In this document: in pieces, positions 17,465 through 25,888 of the stretch
How the letters are laid out: the number at the start of each line of letters is the position of its first letter
How positions within the stretch are numbered: position 1 is the stretch's first letter
Source of the DNA: Pantoea sp050157905
GTDB lineage: Bacteria > Pseudomonadota > Gammaproteobacteria > Enterobacterales > Enterobacteriaceae
Direction: 5' to 3'
NCBI RefSeq assembly: GCF_050157905.1
Contig: NZ_JBKIWZ010000001.1
Coordinates: 372,001 to 436,000 of the forward strand
DNA length: 64,000 nucleotides
Translations under genes and position numbers: made by a program
Notes under the pieces: generated by a model
Database searches by the model: none
What the model was told of the DNA's origin: nothing
What the model saw: only the letters and a program-made list of their open reading frames with translations

Positions 17465-17613
17465 ACCGACTGGCGGTCGCGCTTGTTCTCATAATCGCGC
17501 TGTACCATTGCCAGCGCGGAGAGCACCGTCTCTACCGGCAGTTGATGCTCTTCCAGGAGCTGAATCAGATCAACGGCCAGTTTGACGTCATCAGGGGCAT
17601 TTTCCAGGGACAT
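17461..17613 (-). CDS. rsmS: RsmS (YbaM), small replication-related protein
   Basis: A 50-residue protein starting MSLENAPDDVKLAVDLI and ending YENKRDRQSV, closely matching E. coli YbaM/RsmS (53 residues), first described as a secretion regulator in Pectobacterium. Ends inside the acrR stop codon. It is shorter than 60 residues and easy to miss. A GGAG-type ribosome site precedes ATG at 17613. Confidence 0.85.
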   Translation of the reverse strand: MSLENAPDDVKLAVDLIQLLEEHQLPVETVLSALAMVQRDYENKRDRQSV

Positions 17614-17621
17614 CGCTTCTC

Positions 17622-17867
17622 CTAAATACGTAATCGGGCCACGACCAGCAGCATCAGCAGGGCGCCAAGGACCGCCATGCCCAGTGCGCCAGCGTGCAGT
17701 GTTGCCAGGCTGCCCAGCTCAAAATAAGTGGCGATATAGCCGCCCAGCAGCGCGCCGATCATCGACAGCGTCAGGGTGGCGACCAGACCGCCGGGTCGTC
17801 CCGGCATAAGCAGCCGTTTCAGCCAGCCCAGCAGCAGCCCCGCCATTAGCCAGGTCAGTAAACCCAT
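17622..17867 (-). CDS. GlsB/YeaQ/YmgE-like small membrane protein
   Basis: An 81-residue protein with three hydrophobic segments and the glycine-rich pattern (GLLTWLMAGLLLGWL, GGYIATYFELG) of the transglycosylase-associated/YeaQ family. The start has GGAG eight bases before it. It is inserted between rsmS and priC, which are adjacent in E. coli, and all three run leftward, so an operon is likely. Function unknown; family members are stress-induced. Confidence 0.72.
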   Translation of the reverse strand: MGLLTWLMAGLLLGWLKRLLMPGRPGGLVATLTLSMIGALLGGYIATYFELGSLATLHAGALGMAVLGALLMLLVVARLRI

Positions 17868-17924
17868 CGTTCTTCTCCACGCAGAATTACACCCAGTATA
17901 GAAGTGCTTTTGTTACGCTGCGTT

Positions 17925-18455
17925 TTATTCGTCCCGCTCGTGGCCACGCAGCGAGGCGGCCCACTCAACAGCGCGAATCGCCTGGCGACAGCGGGCCAGC
18001 CGGCCCTCCAGCGTCTCCAGATCCTGTTTCAGCTGCTGCTGAACAGCCAGGGTTTCCGCCTGCGCCAGTCGCGCCTCCCGCTGCGCGATCATCGCCAGCA
18101 GCCGGCGCTCAAACTCACGGTACTCCTGATATCTGGAGGAACGCGGTTCACGCACGGGCTGTTCGCGATGGAGGCGCAGCTGCTGAGTCATTGCTTCGCG
18201 CTGCAGGGCAGCAATCTGATCGACCAGCCGTTCTGCCAGCCAGGCGCTGCGGGCCAGATCGTGGCTGGCGTCGCGCAGCCGGGCGACATTCTCCTCGACT
18301 TCCTGCAGGTAGTCAGCCAGACGCGTGCCTTTGGTGCGGAACAGCTGAGCGTCAAAACGTGGCTGACGGCAGGCACCATCGGGATGACGTGCAATTTCCT
18401 GGCGCAGAGCGATCAGAAGGTGCTCCAGACGCGCCTGCGTCACACTCGCACTCAT
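17925..18455 (-). CDS. priC: PriC primosomal replication protein N''
   Basis: Restarts stalled replication forks by helping load DnaB through SSB remodelling. With the start at 18455 (MSASVTQARLEHLLIALR) it has 176 residues, matching the 175 of E. coli; a frame starting at 18518 would add a non-conserved extension. The protein is mainly helical and rich in Arg, Gln and Leu. It is divergent from ybaN. Confidence 0.9.
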   Translation of the reverse strand: MSASVTQARLEHLLIALRQEIARHPDGACRQPRFDAQLFRTKGTRLADYLQEVEENVARLRDASHDLARSAWLAERLVDQIAALQREAMTQQLRLHREQPVREPRSSRYQEYREFERRLLAMIAQREARLAQAETLAVQQQLKQDLETLEGRLARCRQAIRAVEWAASLRGHERDE

Positions 18456-18512
18456 GGCATGACGCTCTGATGTGTTAACGTGAGCTGATGAGCGGTGAGG
18501 TGGACAGCATTC

Positions 18513-18902
18513 ATGCAACGCATTCTGTTATTGACCCTCGGCTGGCTGGCGATTGTGCTGGGAACGCTGGGCATTGTATTACCTTTATTACCAACTACGC
18601 CATTTATGCTGCTGGCTGCCTGGTGTTTTGCCCGGTCATCGCCGCGTTTTCACCACTGGCTGCTGTGGAAATCACCCTTTGGCCGCTATCTGCGCCACTG
18701 GCAACACTACCGCGCGATGCCGCCGGGAGCCAAAGTGCGCGCAATCTGCCTGATCGTCGCGACCTTCAGCCTCTCTTTGTTTCTGGTTCATCAGTTCTGG
18801 GTGCGCATTATGCTGCTGATCATGCTGGCGGCGCTGCTGCTGTTTATGTGGCGCATTCCGGTGGTGGCAGAAGCAGCGGACGCACCGCAACCGCCGCGAT
18901 AA
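18513..18902 (+). CDS. ybaN: YbaN, DUF454 inner-membrane protein
   Basis: A 129-residue membrane protein with an N-terminal pair of helices (LTLGWLAIVLGTLGIVLPLLPTTPF, the DUF454 hallmark) and a further hydrophobic pair. The start at 18513 follows GAGGTGG. No function is assigned to the family. It is followed by apt in the same direction, as in E. coli. Confidence 0.92.
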   Translation: MQRILLLTLGWLAIVLGTLGIVLPLLPTTPFMLLAAWCFARSSPRFHHWLLWKSPFGRYLRHWQHYRAMPPGAKVRAICLIVATFSLSLFLVHQFWVRIMLLIMLAALLLFMWRIPVVAEAADAPQPPR

Positions 18903-19046
18903 AGTTGCATTTAGCCGGTCATTTGCTTAGATTTGGGCGTCTTCATGCGTGGCTTCCCTTTGTGAATTAACCTCCGCTGAGCCTTTTATCAGGTATTAGC
19001 GCTTTTGAAGCTGCGCGAAACAGAATTTTTTACCAGGCGTATCATT

Positions 19047-19598
19047 ATGACCGACACTGCGCAGCAGCTTGAATTGATTGAAAACAGCATCAAAAGTATT
19101 CCCGATTATCCTAAACCAGGCATCCTGTTCCGCGATGTCACCAGTCTGCTGGAAGATCCCCACGCCTATGCCGCGTCGATTTCGCTGCTGGTTGAGCGCT
19201 ACCGTAACAAGGGCATCACCAAAGTCGTGGGCACCGAAGCACGCGGTTTCCTGTTTGGTGCTCCGGTCGCATTAGGTCTGGGAGTGGGTTTTGTCCCGGT
19301 ACGTAAGCCGGGTAAACTGCCTCGCGCGGTCTGGAGCGAATCCTATGAGCTGGAATATGGCACCGACACGCTGGAACTGCACAAAGATGCTATCCAGCCA
19401 GGCGACGTGGTGCTGGTAGTGGATGACCTGCTGGCGACCGGCGGAACGATCGAAGCGACCGTTAAGCTGATTCGTCGCGCTGGCGGTGAAGTCAACGATG
19501 CGGCTTTCATCATTAATCTGTTCGACCTGACCGGTGAATCCCGCCTTGAGGCCCTGGGCGTCGAGAGCTACAGCCTGGTCAACTTCCCCGGCCACTAA
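19047..19598 (+). CDS. apt: Apt adenine phosphoribosyltransferase
   Basis: Converts adenine plus PRPP to AMP in purine salvage. It has 183 residues from the start at 19047 (MTDTAQQLELIENSIKSIPDYP); the frame is open 42 bases further upstream. The PRPP-binding motif VLVVDDLLATGGT and the GTEARGFLFG block are intact. Confidence 0.96.
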   Translation: MTDTAQQLELIENSIKSIPDYPKPGILFRDVTSLLEDPHAYAASISLLVERYRNKGITKVVGTEARGFLFGAPVALGLGVGFVPVRKPGKLPRAVWSESYELEYGTDTLELHKDAIQPGDVVLVVDDLLATGGTIEATVKLIRRAGGEVNDAAFIINLFDLTGESRLEALGVESYSLVNFPGH

Positions 19599-19754
19599 GC
19601 CATTTTTTCGGCCTTGCGACCCGGCGAGGCCGTCACGCCCCGGCATCAAGATAACGAGTGCCAGCGAAAAGCGTAGCTGATAGACTACTGCAATCTTATA
19701 CAGGGGTTGCAGAGCGTCTGCGCTCATCTTTCCATCCAACTTCGTCGAATCCAC

Positions 19755-21833
19755 ATGAGCTATCAGGTACTTGCGCGAAAATGGCGTCCCCAGGCTTTTG
19801 CTGATGTTGTCGGTCAGGAACATGTTCTGACGGCGCTGGCGAATGGATTGTCTCTGGGACGCATCCATCATGCTTATCTCTTCTCCGGCACCCGCGGCGT
19901 CGGGAAGACCACGATTGCGCGTCTGCTGGCCAAAGGCCTTAACTGCGAAACGGGCATCACCGCCACCCCCTGTGGCGTATGTGATAACTGCCGTGAAATT
20001 GAGCAGGGCCGCTTTGTCGATCTGATCGAGATCGATGCCGCCTCACGCACTAAAGTTGAAGATACCCGCGACCTGCTCGACAACGTGCAGTACGCCCCGG
20101 CGCGCGGCCGCTTCAAAGTCTATCTGATCGATGAAGTGCACATGCTCTCACGTCACAGCTTCAATGCGCTGTTAAAGACGCTGGAAGAGCCGCCTGCGCA
20201 CGTCAAATTCCTGCTGGCGACCACCGATCCGCAGAAGCTGCCCGTGACGATTCTTTCGCGCTGCCTGCAGTTCCACCTCAAAGCGCTTGATGTTGACCAG
20301 ATTCGTCAGCAGCTTGAGCATGTCCTCAGGCAGGAAGAGATTGAAAGCGAAACCCGTGCACTGCAGCAGCTGGCCCGCGCCGCAGATGGCAGTATGCGCG
20401 ATGCGCTGAGCCTCACCGACCAGGCGATTGCTATGGGGCAGGGTAAAGTAACCAGCAGCACCGTCAGCGTCATGCTAGGCACGCTGGACGATGAACAGCC
20501 GCTGGGCCTGCTGGAGGCGCTGGTAGACGGCGACGGTCAGCAGGTGATGAGTCTGCTGAGTCAGGCCGCGTCACGCGGCGTGGAGTGGGAAGCGCTGCTG
20601 ATTGAGATGCTGCGCCTGCTGCACCAGATTGCGATGGTGCAGCTGCTGCCGGCCTCACTCAACGACGATGATGAGAGCAACGCGATACGCCTGCGTGAGC
20701 TGGCGCGCGTCGTGCCACCTGCCGATCTGCAACTCTATTATCAGACCCTGCTAATGGGCCGCAAAGATCTGCCGATTGCGCCCGATCGTCGCATGGGGGT
20801 TGAGATGACATTGCTGCGTGCGCTGGCGTTTCATCCCAAAGCGGCGGTGGCAGAACCCATTGCGCGTCCTGCGCTGACCCAGCAGATGTCGCCCGTTGCG
20901 CCTGGCGCGGCGGCAGAAACCGCCGCTTCCCCGGCGGCATCGGCGCCGGCTGCGCGCGCCGCCACGCCGTCATCGCCGGGCGCCTCACCGGCAGCCCGAC
21001 AGCCAGCGCCTCAGCCAGCGCCGCGACAGGTCGCTGCGCAGCCGCAGATGGCCGCGCCCGACCCGGCTCCGGACAGTACGCCACCACCGGATGCGCCGCC
21101 GCCGGAGGCGGCCTCTGATTCGGCGTTTTCCAGTTCCACCAGTCAGCTCCTGCAGGCGCGCACGCAGTTGCTGCGTCAGGGAGCGAACAAACCAAAAAAG
21201 AGTGAGCCGGCGGCGCCAGGTGCGCGGCCGGCCAACTCCGCGCTGGAGCGGCTGGCCTCGGTTACCGAGCGCAGCCAGCAGCGTATCCGCGATCGCGAAC
21301 CGGCCGCCCCGGTAAAAGAGGAGGCCTACCGCTGGAAAGCGGTGAATCAGCCAGTGGAAGTGGCAGAGCCGGTGGCGACGCCAAAGGCCTTGCGTTCTGC
21401 GCTGGAGCATGAGAAAACCCCTGAGCTGGCGGCGCGGCTGGCGGAAGAAGCGCAGGCGCGCGACCCGTGGGCTGCAGAGATTCCCACGCTGCCGCTGCCG
21501 AAACTGGTGCAGCAGCTGGCGCTCAATGCCTGGAAAGAGGTTACCGAAACCGGCGTCTGCCTGCATCTGCGCAGCAGTCAGCGTCACCTCAATTCCCCCT
21601 CGGCGCAGCAGGTCTTAAGCGAGGCGCTGAGTCAGCGTGCCGGGCAGAGAGTTGAACTCTCGGTAGTTGAAGACGATAATTCATCGGTGTTGACGCCACT
21701 GGAGTGGCGTCAGGCCATTTACGAAGAGAAACTGGCGCAGGCGCGTCAGTCGATCACCTGTGATACCCACATTCAGACGTTACAGCGCTTTTTTGATGCT
21801 GACCTGGATGAGGAGAGTATCCGACCTGTTTAG
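19755..21833 (+). CDS. dnaX: DnaX, DNA polymerase III tau subunit (and gamma by frameshift)
   Basis: The clamp-loader ATPase of the replicase. The start at 19755 gives MSYQVLARKWRPQ. P-loop GTRGVGKTT, a zinc module with CGVCDNC and the DEVH box follow. Full-length tau is 692 residues, longer than E. coli's 643, because the Ala/Pro-rich linker at about residues 385-480 is expanded. Slippage at 21194-21200 would yield gamma with 483 residues. ybaB and recR follow in the same direction, as in E. coli. Confidence 0.96.
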   Translation: MSYQVLARKWRPQAFADVVGQEHVLTALANGLSLGRIHHAYLFSGTRGVGKTTIARLLAKGLNCETGITATPCGVCDNCREIEQGRFVDLIEIDAASRTKVEDTRDLLDNVQYAPARGRFKVYLIDEVHMLSRHSFNALLKTLEEPPAHVKFLLATTDPQKLPVTILSRCLQFHLKALDVDQIRQQLEHVLRQEEIESETRALQQLARAADGSMRDALSLTDQAIAMGQGKVTSSTVSVMLGTLDDEQPLGLLEALVDGDGQQVMSLLSQAASRGVEWEALLIEMLRLLHQIAMVQLLPASLNDDDESNAIRLRELARVVPPADLQLYYQTLLMGRKDLPIAPDRRMGVEMTLLRALAFHPKAAVAEPIARPALTQQMSPVAPGAAAETAASPAASAPAARAATPSSPGASPAARQPAPQPAPRQVAAQPQMAAPDPAPDSTPPPDAPPPEAASDSAFSSSTSQLLQARTQLLRQGANKPKKSEPAAPGARPANSALERLASVTERSQQRIRDREPAAPVKEEAYRWKAVNQPVEVAEPVATPKALRSALEHEKTPELAARLAEEAQARDPWAAEIPTLPLPKLVQQLALNAWKEVTETGVCLHLRSSQRHLNSPSAQQVLSEALSQRAGQRVELSVVEDDNSSVLTPLEWRQAIYEEKLAQARQSITCDTHIQTLQRFFDADLDEESIRPV
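21178..21231 (+). promoter_or_regulatory. Programmed -1 frameshift signal in dnaX
   Basis: Three elements occur in E. coli order: an internal Shine-Dalgarno-like AGGGAG (21178-21183), the slippery heptamer A-AAA-AAG in frame (21194-21200), and a hairpin CCGGCGGCGC/GCGCGGCCGG with one mismatch (21207-21231). The shifted frame reads GAG then TGA at 21203-21205, producing the gamma subunit. Confidence 0.92.
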
Positions 21834-21888
21834 ACACGCTGCGGCTATTTCAACGATAGCGCTGCAGCCTCAGCTGAGAGAGAAAACT

Positions 21889-22221
21889 ATGTTTGGTGGT
21901 AAAGGCGGATTGGGCAACCTGATGAAACAGGCCCAGCAGATGCAGGAAAAAATGGCCAAGGCTCAGGAAGAGATTGCCGCAATTGAAGTCACCGGTGAAT
22001 CCGGTGCGGGCCTGGTCAAAGTAACCATTAACGGCGCGCACAACTGCCGTCGCGTAGAAGTCGATCCGAGCCTGCTGGAAGATGACAAAGAGATGCTGGA
22101 AGATCTTATCGCGGCTGCGTTCAACGATGCGGCACGTCGCATTGATGAAACCCAGAAAGAGAAAATGGCATCTGTTTCCTCAGGCATGCAGCTGCCACCA
22201 GGCTTTAAGATGCCGTTCTGA
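21889..22221 (+). CDS. ybaB: YbaB/EbfC nucleoid-associated protein
   Basis: A 110-residue DNA-binding dimer of the YbaB/EbfC family. It begins MFGGKGGLGNLMKQAQQMQEKM at 21889; in-frame starts as early as 21760 lie within dnaX. Its TGA overlaps the recR ATG by one base (TGATG), so translation of recR is coupled. Confidence 0.95.
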   Translation: MFGGKGGLGNLMKQAQQMQEKMAKAQEEIAAIEVTGESGAGLVKVTINGAHNCRRVEVDPSLLEDDKEMLEDLIAAAFNDAARRIDETQKEKMASVSSGMQLPPGFKMPF

Positions 22222-22826
22222 TGCAAACCAGCCCACTGCTTGAAGCATTGATGGAGTCGCTGCGCTGCCTGCCCGGCGTTGGGCCGAAGTCGGCGCAGCG
22301 CATGGCTTTTCAGCTGCTGCAGCGTGACCGCAGTGGCGGTATGCGGCTGGCCCAGGCGCTGACCCGGGCGATGTCGGAGATTGGGCACTGTGCCGATTGC
22401 CGCACCTTTACCGAGCAGGAAATCTGCACCATCTGCGCCAATCCACGGCGTCAGCAGAATGGTCAGATCTGCGTGGTGGAAAGCCCGGCAGACATTCATG
22501 CCATTGAGCAGACCGGCCAGTTTGGCGGGCGCTACTTTGTGCTGATGGGCCACCTTTCGCCGCTCGACGGGATCGGTCCGGCCGACATCGGACTGGATCG
22601 TCTGGAGCAGCGTCTGGAGAGCGAACCGCTGCAGGAGGTGATCCTCGCCACCAATCCGACGGTGGAGGGGGAGGCGACCGCCAACTATATCGCGGAGCTC
22701 TGCGGCCAGTATGGCGTCGATGCCAGCCGTATCGCGCACGGCGTGCCGGTGGGCGGTGAGCTGGAGATGGTCGACGGCACCACGCTGTCCCACTCACTGG
22801 CGGGCCGCCAGAAGTTTAAATTTTAA
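22221..22826 (+). CDS. recR: RecR recombination mediator
   Basis: Works with RecO and RecF to load RecA on SSB-coated gaps. 201 residues. The four-cysteine zinc finger is at C57, C60, C69 and C72 and the Toprim domain follows (VVESPADIHAIEQTG). An N-terminal helix-hairpin-helix is in CLPGVGPKSAQRMA. Confidence 0.97.
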   Translation: MQTSPLLEALMESLRCLPGVGPKSAQRMAFQLLQRDRSGGMRLAQALTRAMSEIGHCADCRTFTEQEICTICANPRRQQNGQICVVESPADIHAIEQTGQFGGRYFVLMGHLSPLDGIGPADIGLDRLEQRLESEPLQEVILATNPTVEGEATANYIAELCGQYGVDASRIAHGVPVGGELEMVDGTTLSHSLAGRQKFKF

Positions 22827-22832
22827 GCACTT

Positions 22833-22856
22833 GCCGGTGTTGTGACAGACACCGGC
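22833..22856. other. Stem-loop after recR
   Basis: GCCGGTGT (22833-22840) and ACACCGGC (22849-22856) form an 8-bp perfect stem with an 8-base loop. No T-run follows, so it is not a standard terminator; its right arm abuts the sigma-32 -35 element of htpG. Confidence 0.6.
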
Positions 22857-22883
22857 TTGAAAATCTCCCTGTCATCCCCACAT
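22856..22883 (+). promoter_or_regulatory. Sigma-32 heat-shock promoter of htpG
   Basis: CTTGAAA (22856-22862) and CCCCACAT (22876-22883) with a 13-base spacer match the sigma-32 consensus CTTGAAA / CCCCATNT. Confidence 0.85.
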
Positions 22884-22923
22884 CAACCTCAACGTTTGTT
22901 CAACCTGTTTTGTTGAGGTAGCA

Positions 22924-24798
22924 ATGACCATGAAAGGACAAGAGACCCGTGGCTTTCAGTCGGAAGTAAAACAACTTCTGCACCTGATGATCCATTCTCT
23001 CTATTCAAACAAAGAGATTTTCCTGCGTGAGCTGATCTCCAACGCCTCGGATGCGGCAGACAAACTGCGCTTCCGCGCGCTGTCAGACGCCAGCCTCTAT
23101 GAAGGTGATGGCGAACTGCGCGTGCGTCTCTCTGTGGATAAGGACAACCGTACCCTGACGCTCAGCGACAACGGTATCGGTATGCGTCGCGACGAGGTCA
23201 TTGAGAACCTCGGGACTATCGCCAAATCGGGCACCAAATCTTTCCTTGAATCTCTGGGCTCCGATCAGGCGAAAGACAGCCAGCTGATCGGCCAGTTCGG
23301 TGTCGGTTTCTACTCCGCCTTTATCGTGGCGGACAAAGTCACTGTGCGCACCCGTGCTGCAGGCGCAGCCGCCGATGAAGGGGTGTTCTGGGAGTCGGCG
23401 GGCGAGGGCGAATATACCCTGGCTGAGATCGAGAAGGCCGACCGCGGGACCGAAATCACTCTGCATCTTCGCGAAGGCGAAGATGAGTTTTTGGATGCCT
23501 GGCGCGTCCGCAACATCATCAGCAAATACTCCGATCACATCGCGCTGCCGGTGGAAATCGAAGCCAAAGATGAAGAGGGCGAGGGCACCCACTGGGAGAA
23601 AATCAACAAAGCGCAGGCGCTGTGGACCCGCAACAAATCTGACATCAGCGACGAAGAGTACAATGAGTTCTACAAGCATATCGCGCACGACTTCAGCGAC
23701 CCGGTCGCCTGGAGCCACAACCGCGTGGAAGGCAAGCAGGAGTACACCAGCCTGCTCTACATTCCGGCACGCGCCCCGTTCGATATGTGGAACCGCGATC
23801 ATAAACATGGCCTGAAACTCTATGTTCAGCGCGTCTTTATTATGGATGACGCCGAGCAGTTTATGCCGAACTACCTGCGCTTTGTGCGTGGCCTGATTGA
23901 CTCCAACGATCTGCCGCTGAACGTCTCTCGTGAAATTCTGCAGGACAGCCGGGTTACCCAGAGCCTGCGCGGTGCGCTGACTAAGCGTACCCTGCAGATG
24001 CTGGAAAAACTGGCGAAAGATGACAGCGAAAAATATCAGACCTTCTGGAAAGAGTTTGGCCTGGTGCTGAAAGAGGGCCCGGCAGAAGATCACGCCAACC
24101 AGGAAGCGATCGCGAAGCTGCTGCGTTTTGCGACCACTCAGAGCGAGGGCGCGGCGCAGACCATTTCGCTGGAAGATTATGTCAGCCGCATGGTGGAAGG
24201 TCAGGAGAAGATCTACTACATCACCGCTGACAGCTACGCCGCCGCGAAGAGCAGCCCGCACCTGGAGCTGTTCCGTAAAAAAGGCATCGAAGTCCTGCTG
24301 CTCTCCGATCGCATCGACGAATGGATGATGAGCTACCTCACCGAGTTCGACGGTAAAGCATTCCAGTCAGTCAGCAAGGCGGATGAATCGCTGAGCAAGC
24401 TCGCGGATGAAGAAACTGACGAGCAGAAAGAGGCAGAAAAGGCGCTGGAGCCGTTTGTTGAGCGTGTGAAAAATCTGCTGGGCGAGCGCGTCAAAGAGGT
24501 GCGTCTGACGCATCGTCTGACCGATACGCCAGCCATCGTCACCACCGATGCCAACGAGATGACCACCCAGATGGCGAAGCTGTTTGCGGCGGCCGGACAG
24601 GAAGTGCCGGAGGTGAAGTATCTGTTTGAAATCAACCCGGATCACCCGCTGGTGAAACGCGTTGCGGATACCCAGGATGAAGCACGCTTCGGCGAGTGGA
24701 TCGAGCTGCTGCTGGATCAGGCGCTGCTGGCAGAGCGCGGCACTCTGGACGATCCAAACCAGTTTATCCGTCGCATGAACCAGCTGCTGACGGCATAA
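22924..24798 (+). CDS. htpG: HtpG, bacterial Hsp90 chaperone
   Basis: A cytoplasmic ATP-dependent chaperone dimer of 624 residues. The GHKL ATPase motifs NASDAADKLR, DNGIGM and GQFGVGFYSAFIV are intact. ATG at 22924 was preferred because GAGG lies five bases upstream; the ATG two codons later is the E. coli-type start. It is preceded by a sigma-32 promoter and ends at a strong terminator. Confidence 0.97.
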   Translation: MTMKGQETRGFQSEVKQLLHLMIHSLYSNKEIFLRELISNASDAADKLRFRALSDASLYEGDGELRVRLSVDKDNRTLTLSDNGIGMRRDEVIENLGTIAKSGTKSFLESLGSDQAKDSQLIGQFGVGFYSAFIVADKVTVRTRAAGAAADEGVFWESAGEGEYTLAEIEKADRGTEITLHLREGEDEFLDAWRVRNIISKYSDHIALPVEIEAKDEEGEGTHWEKINKAQALWTRNKSDISDEEYNEFYKHIAHDFSDPVAWSHNRVEGKQEYTSLLYIPARAPFDMWNRDHKHGLKLYVQRVFIMDDAEQFMPNYLRFVRGLIDSNDLPLNVSREILQDSRVTQSLRGALTKRTLQMLEKLAKDDSEKYQTFWKEFGLVLKEGPAEDHANQEAIAKLLRFATTQSEGAAQTISLEDYVSRMVEGQEKIYYITADSYAAAKSSPHLELFRKKGIEVLLLSDRIDEWMMSYLTEFDGKAFQSVSKADESLSKLADEETDEQKEAEKALEPFVERVKNLLGERVKEVRLTHRLTDTPAIVTTDANEMTTQMAKLFAAAGQEVPEVKYLFEINPDHPLVKRVADTQDEARFGEWIELLLDQALLAERGTLDDPNQFIRRMNQLLTA

Positions 24799-24805
24799 CG
24801 CACAG

Positions 24806-24833
24806 AAGCCGGTGAGATTCACCGGCTTTTTTT
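24806..24833 (+). terminator. Rho-independent terminator after htpG
   Basis: GCCGGTGA/TCACCGGC with loop GAT (24808-24826), followed by seven T. Its tail overlaps the stop codon of the convergent LysR gene. Confidence 0.92.
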
Positions 24834-25701
24834 ATGGCCGCGCGGCATCCTGCAGCCAGGCGCGAAACAGGCTGATCTCTCTGTCGTGACGGCGGCTCTG
24901 CTTCGTCATCATCCAGGTGGCGCGTTCCACACGCACAAACCCTAACGGGGCCAGCAGCGTTCCCTCCTCCAGCTCCCGTCGTACCAGCAGACGCGGAGCC
25001 ATCAGGATCCCAAGACCACTTCGCGCAGCCTGAATGCCCAGCGTCAGCGTTTCAAAATGCTGACCGCCGTCAAACTGACCGCAGTTTCCTGTTTTTTCTG
25101 CCCACTCTGACCAGGCGTGCCGCCGCGTATCAGCATGCAGCAAAGGCATTACCGCCAGATCCCTACCCGCGCGCAGCTGCGAGGCAAAGTGTGGTGCGCA
25201 GAGTGGGCCAATCTCCTCCTCGCTGATCAGCGTTGCGTCAACGTCGGCTTCAGGCGCTTCACTCTGGCTCAGAATCAGCACATCCACATGCTCGCTGCGC
25301 AGCTGCGCCACCGCGGTCAGCGGCTGAAAGTGAACCTCAATCTCCGGATAGCGCTGATAAAACGTGGCGATACGAGGGATAAGCCATTGGGATAAAAAAC
25401 TGGGGGGGCAGGAGATGCGGATCTGCTCAAGCACACTGGTCCGGATCTGCTCGCAGCTGCTGCGTAATTCGCTGAAAGCCTGCTGACAACTTAACAGCAA
25501 CCGATCGCCGTGGGCGGTGAGTCTGACGCGGCCATTGCTGCGCACGAACAGGGGTTTACCCATCCAGCTTTCAAGTTGACGAATCTGATGGCTGATGGCG
25601 CTGTGTGTGACATGCAGATGCACAGCTGCCACGCTAAAACTGCAGTGTAAGGCCGCCTGGTGAAAATAGTGCAGTGCTCTCAGTGGCGGCAAACCGTTCA
25701 T
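24832..25701 (-). CDS. LysR-family regulator (GcvA-like)
   Basis: A 289-residue LysR-type regulator. The N-terminal winged helix (PPLRALHYFHQAALHCSFSVAAVHLHVTHSAISHQIRQLE) and linker resemble the GcvA/AmpR subgroup; the effector domain follows from about residue 90. It is divergent from the gene at 25889 with an interrupted palindrome between them, so that gene is its likely target. Effector unknown. Confidence 0.85.
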   Translation of the reverse strand: MNGLPPLRALHYFHQAALHCSFSVAAVHLHVTHSAISHQIRQLESWMGKPLFVRSNGRVRLTAHGDRLLLSCQQAFSELRSSCEQIRTSVLEQIRISCPPSFLSQWLIPRIATFYQRYPEIEVHFQPLTAVAQLRSEHVDVLILSQSEAPEADVDATLISEEEIGPLCAPHFASQLRAGRDLAVMPLLHADTRRHAWSEWAEKTGNCGQFDGGQHFETLTLGIQAARSGLGILMAPRLLVRRELEEGTLLAPLGFVRVERATWMMTKQSRRHDREISLFRAWLQDAARP

Positions 25702-25720
25702 CCTTATCCCCTGTGCAAAA

Positions 25721-25741
25721 AACTAACAGGGATTGTCAGTT
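25721..25741. promoter_or_regulatory. Candidate LysR operator between divergent genes
   Basis: AACTaACA-N5-TGTcAGTT is a 21-bp interrupted dyad with one internal mismatch, 20 bases upstream of the LysR start, the usual place for autoregulation. Confidence 0.5.
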
Positions 25742-25888
25742 TATATCATTTTAAAGTCCAGCCGCATTGGCCTACTCTACAGGGCAAATTCTGGCGGGTT
25801 GACTCAGCCTTATATCTGTGATTTTTTAAGGATATTCCGCCTCGCTTAACCTGCGCTTGCGTCGCACACTTACCAAAGCGAGACACCC

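Noticed and set aside
23083..24261. 392-codon minus-strand frame opposite htpG
   Set aside because: Shadow of htpG codon bias.
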